Source of the DNA: Arboricoccus pini
GTDB taxonomy: Bacteria > Pseudomonadota > Alphaproteobacteria > Geminicoccales > Geminicoccaceae
DNA length: 64,000 bases
Assembly: GCF_900187945.1 (NCBI RefSeq)
Contig: NZ_FYEH01000012.1
Span: 54,006 to 118,005 of the forward strand
Direction of reading: 5' to 3'
The notes beneath the pieces were generated by a model. That model was not told where the DNA came from. It did no database searches and saw nothing but the letters and a program-made list of their open reading frames with translations. Shown here one piece after another: positions 1-8,251 of this stretch. The first letter of the stretch is position 1. The number at the start of each line of letters is the position of its first letter. The position numbers were made by a program, and so were the translations under genes.

Positions 1-615
1 CACGACCGGCCGGGCGAGGATCGTTTCGCCATGCAACTGGCCGCTTTGGCAGGGCTCGGCATGGAAAGTCTGCGCCGTCGCGACGCCATGCCTGACCTCG
101 TGAAGCTGCATTTCACCGGACGCCTCGCGGCCGAGGTCCGCAATCCCGATGGCCTGCGCGCCATTCTGGGCAGCTTCCTTACGACCGAGGTGGCGATCGT
201 CGAGTTCGTCCCGACATGGGTGGAGCTGCCGGCACGCGAGCTCTGTCTCCTTGGCCGGGATTCAGCCACCGGCACGCTGGGCCAGACCCTGACCGCAGGT
301 GCCAGGATCCATGTCCATCACCATCGCTTTCGGATCGTCATCGGGCCGCTTCGGCTGGAGTCATATGAACGCCTCCTGCCAACGGGCACCGCTTTGCAGC
401 GCGTCGTGGCGATCCTGCGCAATTATGTGCACGAGGAACTGGACTGGGAGCTCGAGTTGCTGCTGTTGGCCGAGGAAGTGCCAAGGTTGCGACTGGGTGC
501 GAGCGGCCATCTCGGCTGGACCAGCTGGCTGGGCACGCGGCGCACGCAACGTCCGGCCAACGATCTTCGGATCAGCGCCGCGGTGGCCTCCCTCGGGGTC
601 GACCGTACACCCTGA
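1..615 (+). CDS. tssG: Type VI secretion baseplate subunit TssG (C-terminal part)
   Basis: TssG (ImpH/VasB family) is a cytoplasmic component of the type VI secretion baseplate wedge, working with TssE, TssF and TssK. The reading frame is open to the first base of the window, so the N-terminus lies upstream. The visible residues show family features: an LAGLG segment followed by a run of basic residues, then a YAG-like step (HFTGRLA), and further on a VEFVPTWVEL stretch and a conserved GPL segment. About 205 residues remain of a protein that is usually 300-350 long. No tssH or other type VI gene follows, so this is the right-hand edge of that cluster. The family call is by recognition of sequence pattern only. 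Confidence 0.8.
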   Translation, partial: HDRPGEDRFAMQLAALAGLGMESLRRRDAMPDLVKLHFTGRLAAEVRNPDGLRAILGSFLTTEVAIVEFVPTWVELPARELCLLGRDSATGTLGQTLTAGARIHVHHHRFRIVIGPLRLESYERLLPTGTALQRVVAILRNYVHEELDWELELLLLAEEVPRLRLGASGHLGWTSWLGTRRTQRPANDLRISAAVASLGVDRTP

Positions 616-714
616 TCGATGGCACTCCGAATGGCCGCGAAGCCGGGCGCGGCTTTGACAGGAGCGCCGGACGCCTCCTAACTTTGCGCCCTGCAGGCGA
701 AGGGGGGTCCTGGC

Positions 715-2079
715 GTGGCAGCGCGGCCAATGAAGCTCGGGCTCAACATCGTCGCCAACGGCGCGCATGCGGCCGGCTGGCGCCTCCCCGAGGCCAAGGC
801 CGATGCTGCCCTGGATTTCGAGCTTTGGACAATGCTCGCGACTCGCGCCGAGACCGCCTGCCTGCATTTCATGTTCTGGGCCGATGGTGCTGCCATCCGA
901 CACAATGCTCCTTCGCAAGAAGCCCTGGCCTATCTGGCCAGGATCGACGTCTGGGAGCCACTTACGGTAATCGGGGCGCTCGCCGCCCTCACCAAGCGAC
1001 TGGGCTTCATTGCCAGCGTTTCGACCACCTTCAACGAGCCTTATCACGTCGCCCGCAAGCTGGCTTCGCTCGATCATATCTCCAAGGGACGCGTTGGCTG
1101 GAACGTGGTGACCTCCTGGAGCGAGCAGGAGGCACGGAATTTCGGTCGCGCAGCGCTCATGCCGCATGCCCAGCGCTATGCGCGGGCGGAGGAATTTGTC
1201 GACGTCGTGACGGCGCTTTGGGACAGCTTCGAGGACGATGCCTTCATCCGCGACAAGGCGAGCGGTCGCTATTTCGATGCGGACAAGCTGCATCCGCCAG
1301 GCCATGCCGGCCGGCATTTCGCTGTCGAGGGCCCCCTCAACATTGCCCGGCCGGTGCAGGGCTACCCGATCATCGCCCAGGCGGGTTCGTCGGGACCGGG
1401 CCAGGCGCTGGGGACACGGATCGCCGACATCATCTACACGGCACAAAAGGACAAAGCGGCAGCGGCGGCCTTTTATCGGGCGATCAAGGCGCAGGCGGCG
1501 AGCATCGGCCGTGATCCGGCCCGTGTGCTGGTCATGCCGGGCATCCTGCCCATCATCGGGGCCACGCGGCGCCAGGCCGCCGATCGCTTCGAAGCCTTGC
1601 AGGAACTCGTTCCGCCAGCCCTGGGCCTGCCGCTGCTCAAGGCCTCCTTCGGCGACCTTGCGGGTCTGGACCTGGACGGCCCGCTGCCCCCGCCTTTGCC
1701 GGAGAGCAACGCGCTCAAGAGCGAGCACGCGGCCCTCGTCAGGCTGGCCGCCGCCGAGGGCATGACGATCCGCAAGCTCTACCAGATCCTGGCCGGCGCC
1801 TCGGGCCATTACATCGTTCACGGCACCGCCAGCGACGTTGCCGACCGCATGCAGGACTGGTTCGAGGGTGAGGCCTGCGACGGCTTCAATCTGATGCCGG
1901 CATGGCTGCCAGGCGCCGCCTTCGACCTCTTCGACCAGCTGGTACCAGAGTTGCAGCGGCGCGGCCTCGCACAGACCGCCTATGCCGGTGACGGCACACT
2001 GCGTGGCAGCCTGGGCCTGCCTCGACCGCCCCATCGACGTCACCGCTCGAGCGCGCCTGGAGAAGATAGGAACGCATGA
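715..2079 (+). CDS. NtaA/SnaA/DszA-family FMN-dependent monooxygenase
   Basis: A flavin-dependent monooxygenase of the bacterial luciferase-like superfamily, NtaA/SnaA/DszA branch. Members use reduced FMN supplied by a separate reductase to oxidise aminopolycarboxylates, sulfones or related compounds. The 454-residue length fits the family. Family marks include a MKLGLN start strand, the SLDHISKGRVGWNVVTS stretch near residue 118, an FAVEGPLN segment, and QAGSSGPG where the family has QAG-S-G. The GTG start at 715 has a G-rich Shine-Dalgarno six bases upstream; an ATG at 730 is the alternative. The stop overlaps the start of the next gene, so the two are translationally coupled. The substrate is unknown. 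No flavin reductase gene lies nearby. A second member of this family sits at 20.4-21.7 kb. Confidence 0.85.
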   Translation: MAARPMKLGLNIVANGAHAAGWRLPEAKADAALDFELWTMLATRAETACLHFMFWADGAAIRHNAPSQEALAYLARIDVWEPLTVIGALAALTKRLGFIASVSTTFNEPYHVARKLASLDHISKGRVGWNVVTSWSEQEARNFGRAALMPHAQRYARAEEFVDVVTALWDSFEDDAFIRDKASGRYFDADKLHPPGHAGRHFAVEGPLNIARPVQGYPIIAQAGSSGPGQALGTRIADIIYTAQKDKAAAAAFYRAIKAQAASIGRDPARVLVMPGILPIIGATRRQAADRFEALQELVPPALGLPLLKASFGDLAGLDLDGPLPPPLPESNALKSEHAALVRLAAAEGMTIRKLYQILAGASGHYIVHGTASDVADRMQDWFEGEACDGFNLMPAWLPGAAFDLFDQLVPELQRRGLAQTAYAGDGTLRGSLGLPRPPHRRHRSSAPGEDRNA

Positions 2080-2603
2080 CCTGCTACACCCTTGACGGCC
2101 ACGCTCCCACCCTGCCGCCCGAGGGGCGCTACTGGATCGCTCCGGGCGCCCACCTGATCGGCAAGGTGATTCTCAAGGAAGATGTCAGTGTCTGGTTCAA
2201 CGCCGTCCTGCGCGGCGACAACGAACCTTTGACCATTGGTGCACGCAGCAACGTCCAGGACAATGCCGTGCTGCATGCCGACTTGGGCTTTCCCCTGGAA
2301 ATCGGAGAGGATTGCACGATCGGCCATGCGGCCATCCTGCATGGCTGTGTCATCGGCGAAGGCGCGCTGGTCGGCATGGGGGCCACAATCCTGAATGGTA
2401 CCCGGATCGGCAAGGGCTCGCTAATCGGCGCCAACGCGCTGGTCAAGGAAAAGAGCGAATTCCCCGACTTCGCCCTGATCGTCGGCTCGCCCGCCCGCCT
2501 CGTGCGGATTCTCGATCCCGAGGACGCGGCACGGATAAAAGCCGGAGCTGCCCACTACGTCGCCAACTGGCAACGCTTCGCCAACGGACTGAAGCCGGCC
2601 TGA
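2076..2603 (+). CDS. Gamma-carbonic anhydrase-like hexapeptide protein
   Basis: A left-handed beta-helix (hexapeptide repeat) protein of the gamma-carbonic anhydrase/PaaY/CaiE/YrdA group, 175 residues. The central part shows the I-G-x-x-x-x-I-G repeat pattern. It carries the expected metal-ligand histidines in VLHADLG and in the GHAAILHG stretch. Its ATG overlaps the TGA of the monooxygenase upstream (ATGA), so the two are probably made together. PaaY-type members are thioesterases and others are carbonic anhydrases; the sequence does not decide between them. The pairing with a flavin monooxygenase suggests a shared small-molecule pathway, but that is inference. Confidence 0.85.
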   Translation: MTCYTLDGHAPTLPPEGRYWIAPGAHLIGKVILKEDVSVWFNAVLRGDNEPLTIGARSNVQDNAVLHADLGFPLEIGEDCTIGHAAILHGCVIGEGALVGMGATILNGTRIGKGSLIGANALVKEKSEFPDFALIVGSPARLVRILDPEDAARIKAGAAHYVANWQRFANGLKPA

Positions 2604-2664
2604 AGGTGACATGGCGTACTCGGCGGGATCCCGCTTGACAGGCCGCGATCGGCGGTTCAGCATC

Positions 2665-2705
2665 TGTGCAAATGTTCGGACCATGAAGTTTTGTGCAAAG
2701 GTTCG
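2665..2705 (+). promoter_or_regulatory. Two direct repeats, candidate SorC-family operator
   Basis: The sequence TGTGCAAA-G/T-TTCG occurs at 2665-2678 (TGTGCAAATGTTCG) and again at 2692-2705 (TGTGCAAAGGTTCG), 13 of 14 bases identical and 27 bases apart start to start. They lie directly in front of the SorC-type regulator gene. SorC/DeoR-type sugar regulators commonly bind their own promoter, so these repeats are a candidate operator. Binding is inferred, not shown. Confidence 0.55.
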
Positions 2706-2737
2706 ACGCCCGATCAGGGGCAGGAAAGCAGTGGCGC

Positions 2738-3712
2738 ATGGAACGCGAGGAAACTGACCTAGCGGCGCGCGCAGCCTGGTTGTCCTACGTGGGCGAAATG
2801 ACGCAGGAGGCGATCGCCGCCCGATTGCGGGTCTCGCGCATCAAGGTCACCCGGTTGATAGCTCAGGCTCAACGCCTGGGGCTTGTGCGCGTCTTCGTCG
2901 ATGGCGAGATCACCCATTGCCTTGCCCTGGAGAACGCCATCACCGCAGCCTTCGGGCTCGAATTCTGCTCGGTGGCCCCCGATCTTGGCGAGGATGGCAT
3001 CCCGCTGAAGGCACTGGCCAGCGCGGGCGCCCGCTACCTCATGGGCGCCCTTGACGGCTCACGGACGATCGGGCTCGGGCATGGACGCACGCTTGCCGCC
3101 ATGGTTGAAAGCCTGCCGCGCCAGCTCCGCCCCGATATCCGATTCGTCTCCCTCTTGGGGTCCTTGACCCGCAAAGCTGCCGCCCATCCCTTCGATGTCA
3201 TCCACAAGATCAGCGAGATTACCGGCGGCGAGGGCTATTTCGTCCCAGCGCCTTTCTTTTCCGACAGTCGCGAGGACCGCGACGTTTTCATCGCCCAGCG
3301 CAGCGTCGCCACCGTTTTCGCGATGGCGGCCGCGGCCGATCTCTACCTCGTCGGTGTGGGCGACGTGGGTCCAGGTTCGCAATTGTTGGCCACGGGCATG
3401 ATCACGCCATCGGAGCAGCGCGCGATCGTCCGGGCTGGGGGTGTCGGCGAGGTGCTGGGCACGTTCGTCGACGCCAATGGCCGCAAACTGTCGATCGAGC
3501 TCAATGAGCGCTCGGTTGCTGTCGATCTCGAGATTTTGCGCGGCAAGGAGGCCCTGCTCGTCGCGGGCGGCGAACAAAAGGCCCAGGCTATTGCCGCAGT
3601 ACTACGGACCGGAATCTTCAAGGGCCTGATCGTCGACGAGAGAACCGCTGCCAGCCTGACGGAGGGGGCGACGATCGACACCCAGATGGAAAGGAAAAGA
3701 AAAGCGGGCTAG
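2738..3712 (+). CDS. SorC-family transcriptional regulator
   Basis: A DNA-binding regulator with an N-terminal helix-turn-helix (MTQEAIAARLRVSRIKVTRLI region, about residues 23-45) and a C-terminal sugar-phosphate-isomerase-like effector domain of the SorC/DeoR/EryD type. It most likely senses a phosphorylated intermediate of the pathway encoded downstream. The ATG at 2738 is preferred: AGGAAAG lies about ten bases upstream and the sequence from there matches the family N-terminus. A GTG at 2693 would place the start inside the repeat element. It is the first gene of a co-directional block reaching 14.4 kb. The effector is unknown. EryD of the brucella/rhizobial erythritol locus belongs to the same family. 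Confidence 0.88.
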   Translation: MEREETDLAARAAWLSYVGEMTQEAIAARLRVSRIKVTRLIAQAQRLGLVRVFVDGEITHCLALENAITAAFGLEFCSVAPDLGEDGIPLKALASAGARYLMGALDGSRTIGLGHGRTLAAMVESLPRQLRPDIRFVSLLGSLTRKAAAHPFDVIHKISEITGGEGYFVPAPFFSDSREDRDVFIAQRSVATVFAMAAAADLYLVGVGDVGPGSQLLATGMITPSEQRAIVRAGGVGEVLGTFVDANGRKLSIELNERSVAVDLEILRGKEALLVAGGEQKAQAIAAVLRTGIFKGLIVDERTAASLTEGATIDTQMERKRKAG

Positions 3713-3761
3713 AGCCGATTGTGGTAGTCATTCGACAATAAAAAAGATCAGGGACAAAATA

Positions 3762-5201
3762 ATGCATGAAAAAGCCAAGGATGCGGTCGCATCCTTCGTC
3801 GCCGGCAGGACGAGCCGCCGGGAACTGTTCGGCTACGGCGCCAAACTCGGGCTTGGCGCCGCCACAATGGGCTTTCTATTGAACGAGGCGCAGACGACCG
3901 CTCAGGCCGCCGACTTCGACTGGCAGTATTACAAGGGAAAGACTGTCAATCTGCTCTTGAACAAGCATCCCTATGCCGATGCAATCATCGCCGATCTGGA
4001 AAATTTCAAGAAACTGACCGGCATGGACGTCAAATACGACGTCTTTCCCGAAGACGTCTATTTCGACAAGATCACAGCCGCACTGTCGTCGGGCTCAACG
4101 CAGTACGATGCCTTCATGACGGGCGCCTACCAGACATGGCAATATGGCCCGGCCGGCTGGCTCGAAGACCTGAACGAATATATAAAAGACCCTAAATGGA
4201 CGAATCCCGCCTATGCATGGGATGATGTCCTGCCCAATCTTAAAGCCTCCACTTCATGGTCAGGCGTACCGGGCGCGGCGCTTGGCGGCGAGGGCGCGAA
4301 GCAGTGGGCCGTTCCTCTGGCCTTCGAACTGAACTCGATCACCTATAACAAACGGATCTTCGACAAGGCCAAGGTTGAGCCCGCCAAGAACCTGCCGGAA
4401 CTGGTCGAAATCGCCGCCAAGATCCAGGGCTCGGGTCAGAACGTCTATGGCATCGGGACGCGTGGCTCGCGCAGCTGGGCTACGATCCATCCAGGCTATC
4501 TCTCGGCCTTCGCCAATTACGGCGGCAAGGATTTCGAAGTCGCCGACGGTAAGCTCAAGGCCGCGATGAACAGTGCGGCTGGCAAGGAGATGACAGCACT
4601 CTGGGTCGACATGATCAAGTCGAGCGGCCCCCGCAACTGGTCGACCTATACCTGGTACCAGGTGGGCACCGATCTTGGGGCCGGCGCCTCGGGCATGATC
4701 TATGATGCCGATGTGCTCGGCTACTTCATGAATGGCGGCGACAACAAGGAAGCGGGCAACCTTGCCTTTTCGGCCTTTGCGCCCAATCCCAAGGGAAGTT
4801 CCCCTACCCCCAATGTCTGGATCTGGTCGCTCGCCTTGAATTCTTATTCAAGCCAGAAGGGGCCAGCCTGGTGGTTCGTACAATGGGCCACCGGCACCGA
4901 GCATGGCCTCTTCGGCGCGCAAAAGATGGATCTGGTCAACCCTGTCCGCAACAAGATCTGGCAGGATGAGACCTTCCGCGCCCGCATCGCCAAGAGCTAC
5001 CCGGGCTATCTTGAACAGTATGCGGCCTCGTCGCCGGGATCGAAGATCTACTTCACGCCACAGCCCCTGTTCTTCAACCTGACCACAGAATGGGCAGCTT
5101 CGCTGCAGCGGATGGTGGCGGGCGAGCTTCCGGTGAGCGAGGGCCTGGATGAGTTGGCCGCCAATGTCGACAACCAGCTCAAGCAAGCCGGGCTGGGCTG
5201 A
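3762..5201 (+). CDS. ABC importer sugar/polyol-binding protein, Tat-exported
   Basis: Periplasmic solute-binding protein of the extracellular solute-binding family 1 type, 479 residues. The N-terminus has a twin-arginine motif (TSRRELF, about residues 18-24), then a hydrophobic segment and an AQAAD-like cleavage site near residue 50, so export of the folded protein by Tat is expected. The mature part follows the family pattern of a domain that grips a carbohydrate or polyol between two lobes. It is followed by two permeases and two ATPases, forming one importer. It lies 49 bases downstream of the regulator gene. The ligand cannot be read from the sequence. Confidence 0.9.
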   Translation: MHEKAKDAVASFVAGRTSRRELFGYGAKLGLGAATMGFLLNEAQTTAQAADFDWQYYKGKTVNLLLNKHPYADAIIADLENFKKLTGMDVKYDVFPEDVYFDKITAALSSGSTQYDAFMTGAYQTWQYGPAGWLEDLNEYIKDPKWTNPAYAWDDVLPNLKASTSWSGVPGAALGGEGAKQWAVPLAFELNSITYNKRIFDKAKVEPAKNLPELVEIAAKIQGSGQNVYGIGTRGSRSWATIHPGYLSAFANYGGKDFEVADGKLKAAMNSAAGKEMTALWVDMIKSSGPRNWSTYTWYQVGTDLGAGASGMIYDADVLGYFMNGGDNKEAGNLAFSAFAPNPKGSSPTPNVWIWSLALNSYSSQKGPAWWFVQWATGTEHGLFGAQKMDLVNPVRNKIWQDETFRARIAKSYPGYLEQYAASSPGSKIYFTPQPLFFNLTTEWAASLQRMVAGELPVSEGLDELAANVDNQLKQAGLG

Positions 5202-5332
5202 AGGCGACCCGGTGGACGCCCACCTTTGACCACGAGCGTCCGCCGGCCCTCCCGTCTCACCGCATTTTCAGATCCTCGGGTTCGCCTGACCTGAAGATGT
5301 TCCAGCCGTCGCAACGATCAGGGCAGCCAATC

Positions 5333-6259
5333 ATGGCCACCGCGACCCTCAAGGGCAGACCGACGCTGACGCGTCGTCCCGCCCGACACCGCCTTCTTCC
5401 CTATCTATTGAGCCTGCCAGCGCTCCTTGTCTGCATCGGCATCCTCGTGCCGTTCGCGACGGCGGTCGCCTACTCGCTGCAGCGCTACAATTCCTCGCTG
5501 CCCTATCTGCGAAAATGGATCTGGTGGGGCAATTACCAGACCTTCCTTACCGACAGCGCTTTTTGGAACACCGTCTACGTTTCCTTGAGCTACACGATCT
5601 GGACCGTCGGCATCGAGCTCTTGCTCGGCCTGGCGATCGCCCTTCTTTTGCAACGGACGACCCGTTTCAACAACGCCGCGGCAATCGCCTGCCTGCTTCC
5701 CTTGATGATCGCCCCGGCTCTGGCCGCCTTGATGTGGAAGCTGATGACCAATCCCGATTTCGGGATTCTCAGCTATCTGGTCGGTCTCATCGGCCTCAGC
5801 GACTTCCGCTGGGCCTCCTCGCCCAGCACCGCCATGTTCACCGTCGTGCTCATCGATGTCTGGGTCTACACGCCCTTCATCATGATCCTCCTCCTGGCCG
5901 GCTTGCGCGCTCTGCCGCGCCAACCCTTCGAGGCAGCCGAGCTCGACGGCGTGCCGGCCAGCTTCGTCTTCTTTCGCATCACCCTGCCCATGCTGATGCC
6001 CTATATCCTGACAGCGGTGCTCTTTCGCCTGCTGGATGCGATCCAACAGTTCGACATCGTCTACGCCATGACGCAGGGCGGGCCCGGTGACAGGCTCATG
6101 GTCTTTCAGGTCCAGGCCTATCTCGAACGCTTCCAATATCTGAATGTCGGCCGCTCTGCCGCCTTCCTGATGGTCCTTTGGCTCATCACCTTCATTCTCT
6201 CCAATCTCTTCATCAAAAACTGGCTACGCCTGCGCGAGCGCGCCAGAGGAGCCGTATGA
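5333..6259 (+). CDS. ABC importer permease, MalF type
   Basis: Inner-membrane permease of the carbohydrate uptake family 1, with about six hydrophobic segments. The cytoplasmic coupling (EAA) loop reads EAAELDGVPASFVFFRITLP near residues 198-217. The ATG at 5333 is preferred, with AGGGCAG eight bases upstream; an in-frame ATG at 5297 would add 12 residues. Its stop overlaps the start of the next permease (ATGA), so the two subunits are probably made in equal amounts. It should pair with the product of the next gene to form the channel. Confidence 0.9.
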   Translation: MATATLKGRPTLTRRPARHRLLPYLLSLPALLVCIGILVPFATAVAYSLQRYNSSLPYLRKWIWWGNYQTFLTDSAFWNTVYVSLSYTIWTVGIELLLGLAIALLLQRTTRFNNAAAIACLLPLMIAPALAALMWKLMTNPDFGILSYLVGLIGLSDFRWASSPSTAMFTVVLIDVWVYTPFIMILLLAGLRALPRQPFEAAELDGVPASFVFFRITLPMLMPYILTAVLFRLLDAIQQFDIVYAMTQGGPGDRLMVFQVQAYLERFQYLNVGRSAAFLMVLWLITFILSNLFIKNWLRLRERARGAV

Positions 6260-7116
6260 TGGCCAGCAAGATCAGCGGCGGTGCCGTGCTGCGGGCGGCG
6301 GCGCGAATCATCGTTCTTCTGTTCTTTCTCTTTCCGATCTTCTGGGTCTTCCTGATGTCTTTTCAGACGAACCAGCAGATTCTTCGCATTCCCCCCTCGA
6401 TCTTCTTTACGCCAACGCTCGAGAACTACACGGCCCTCTTCTCCGGCAGGCTGCAGACGGCCTCGGGTTCGCTCGACATCGCGTTCATAAAAAATCTTCT
6501 GAACAGCATCATCCTCTCAAGCTGCTCGGTCCTGATCGCGCTCATCCTGGGCGTGCCCGCGGCCTATGCCTTCGCCCGCTTCAAGTTCCGCCTGGGCGAA
6601 AACATTGCCTTCACGCTCCTTTCCTTCCGCTTCGCGCCGCCGTTGCTCGTCCTGGTCCCGCTGGTCGCCTATTTCCAGATGATCGGTCTGTCCGACACCT
6701 ATATCGGACTCATCTGGGTCTATCAGTTGATCTGCCTGCCGCTCATTCTCTGGATCGTGCGCGGCTATTTCGAGGATATCAGTCCCGACATCGAGCATGC
6801 TTATCGCGTCGATGGTCACTCCTGGGCCAAGACCTTCTTCAAGATCGCCATTCCCCTGGCTCGGCCCGGCATCGCCGCCGCAGCGCTGCTGTCGTTCATC
6901 TTCGCTTGGAATAATTTCGTCTTTGCCTTGATCCTGGCCTCCGCCGACAAACAGCCGGTGACCGTCGGGGCCCTGGCCTTCGTGACCTCGGCCGGCATCC
7001 AGTACGGCATCATCGCCGCTGCCATTGTCCTTTCGGTCACCCCGACCCTTCTCCTTGCCCTCTATGCCCAGCGCTACCTTGTCGAAGGCCTGTCGCTTGG
7101 CGCCGTGAAAGGCTGA
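6256..7116 (+). CDS. ABC importer permease, MalG type
   Basis: Second inner-membrane permease of the same importer, about 286 residues with six predicted membrane segments. Its coupling loop reads EHAYRVDGHSWAKTFFKIAIP, and the FPIFWVFLMSF segment near the N-terminus is typical of MalG-like subunits. The start at 6256 (ATGATG) overlaps the stop of the upstream permease. A longer reading frame from 6178 lies inside the upstream gene and is unlikely. The ATPase gene follows four bases after the stop. Confidence 0.9.
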   Translation: MMASKISGGAVLRAAARIIVLLFFLFPIFWVFLMSFQTNQQILRIPPSIFFTPTLENYTALFSGRLQTASGSLDIAFIKNLLNSIILSSCSVLIALILGVPAAYAFARFKFRLGENIAFTLLSFRFAPPLLVLVPLVAYFQMIGLSDTYIGLIWVYQLICLPLILWIVRGYFEDISPDIEHAYRVDGHSWAKTFFKIAIPLARPGIAAAALLSFIFAWNNFVFALILASADKQPVTVGALAFVTSAGIQYGIIAAAIVLSVTPTLLLALYAQRYLVEGLSLGAVKG

Positions 7117-7120
7117 TGTC

Positions 7121-8239
7121 ATGACAAGGCTCGAGATAAGAAACCTTTCCAAGAGCTTCGGCTCGCTTAGGCTCTTCCACGATGTCGGCTTTGCGGTAGC
7201 GGCCGGCGAGACGCTGGCCCTGGCGGGACCATCGGGTGGAGGCAAAACGATCCTTCTTCGGCTGATCGCCGGCATCATGGAGCCCGACGAAGGCTCGATC
7301 CTGATCGACGGCAAGGACGTGGGTGGCGTTGGTCCGGAGGCGCGCGATGTCGGCGTCGCCTTCCAGAATTTCGCTCTCTACCCGCATATGACCGCTTTTG
7401 AGAATATCGCGAGCCCGCTCCGAGCGCGCGGCACCGAGACGGCCCGCGTGAAGGAACGCGTGACCGAAGTCGCAGCCCTGCTCAAGATCGACCATGTGCT
7501 GGAAAATCAGCCGCGCGAACTCTCCAACGGCCAAAAGCAACGCACCGCCCTGGCTCGAGCCTTGATCCGCCGGCCAAAAGTACTTCTCCTCGACGACCCC
7601 TTGCGCAATGTCGACGCCAAACTGCGCTACGAAATGCGGCTCGAGCTGCCGCGCCTCCTGGCCGTCGCCGACTGCGCTGCCATCTATGTGACCCAGGATT
7701 ATCGCGAGGCGATGGGCCTCGGGGACCTGGTCGGCATTCTCCGGGCGGGACGCTTCGAACAGATCGCCCCGCCAGCCGAGATCTATACGCGTCCGCGCTC
7801 CGTCGAGATCGCCCGGCTTTTCGGAGATCCGACGATCAACCTCCTGCCCTGCCGCCCGGAGAGAACGGCGGAGGGCCTGCAGGTTGAAATTTTCGGCCGG
7901 CCGATGCCATTGCCCTTGCATTTCGCTGCAGCCGAGGGGCGGGATTGCCTGATCGGTGTGCGCCCGGAGCATGTAAGCGTCGGCCTACAGAATGGTCCGG
8001 GCTCGCTGCCCTTCGAGCTCAACGCGGTAACTCCCTTGAACGTCAGGGCCGTCCTCTTCCTGCGCGACGCGGCCGGCACCGAGTTGCTGGCCACATGTCC
8101 CGAAGACGATGCCCTGGCCTTCGGTCGCGGCCACCATCGAGTCTTTGTCACGATCGACACCTCTAGGGCCCTGCTCTTTGACCGCGAAAATGGTCAGACT
8201 CTAGCCTTGCCTGCCGCCGCACAGCCGCTTGCCGCCTGA
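7121..8239 (+). CDS. ABC importer ATPase subunit A (degenerate catalytic motifs)
   Basis: Nucleotide-binding subunit with a C-terminal regulatory (TOBE/MalK-like) domain, 372 residues. Motifs: Walker A GPSGGGKT (about residues 32-39), Q-loop FQNFALYP, signature LSNGQKQR, Walker B VLLLDDP and switch region VTQDYREAM. Two changes stand out: the catalytic glutamate after Walker B is aspartate (LDDP rather than LDEP), and the switch-loop histidine is glutamine (VTQD rather than VTHD). The signature also has N in place of G. These suggest reduced hydrolysis at its own site. It pairs with the next gene, like the two-ATPase glycerol importers GlpS/GlpT known in rhizobia. Confidence 0.9.
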   Translation: MTRLEIRNLSKSFGSLRLFHDVGFAVAAGETLALAGPSGGGKTILLRLIAGIMEPDEGSILIDGKDVGGVGPEARDVGVAFQNFALYPHMTAFENIASPLRARGTETARVKERVTEVAALLKIDHVLENQPRELSNGQKQRTALARALIRRPKVLLLDDPLRNVDAKLRYEMRLELPRLLAVADCAAIYVTQDYREAMGLGDLVGILRAGRFEQIAPPAEIYTRPRSVEIARLFGDPTINLLPCRPERTAEGLQVEIFGRPMPLPLHFAAAEGRDCLIGVRPEHVSVGLQNGPGSLPFELNAVTPLNVRAVLFLRDAAGTELLATCPEDDALAFGRGHHRVFVTIDTSRALLFDRENGQTLALPAAAQPLAA

Positions 8240-8251
8240 AGGAGCTCCATC

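Noticed and set aside
361..2043. 560-codon open frame on the minus strand
   Set aside because: It is antisense to the NtaA-type gene and part of tssG, reads as Arg/Gly/Asp-rich sequence with no family features, and has no ribosome-binding site.
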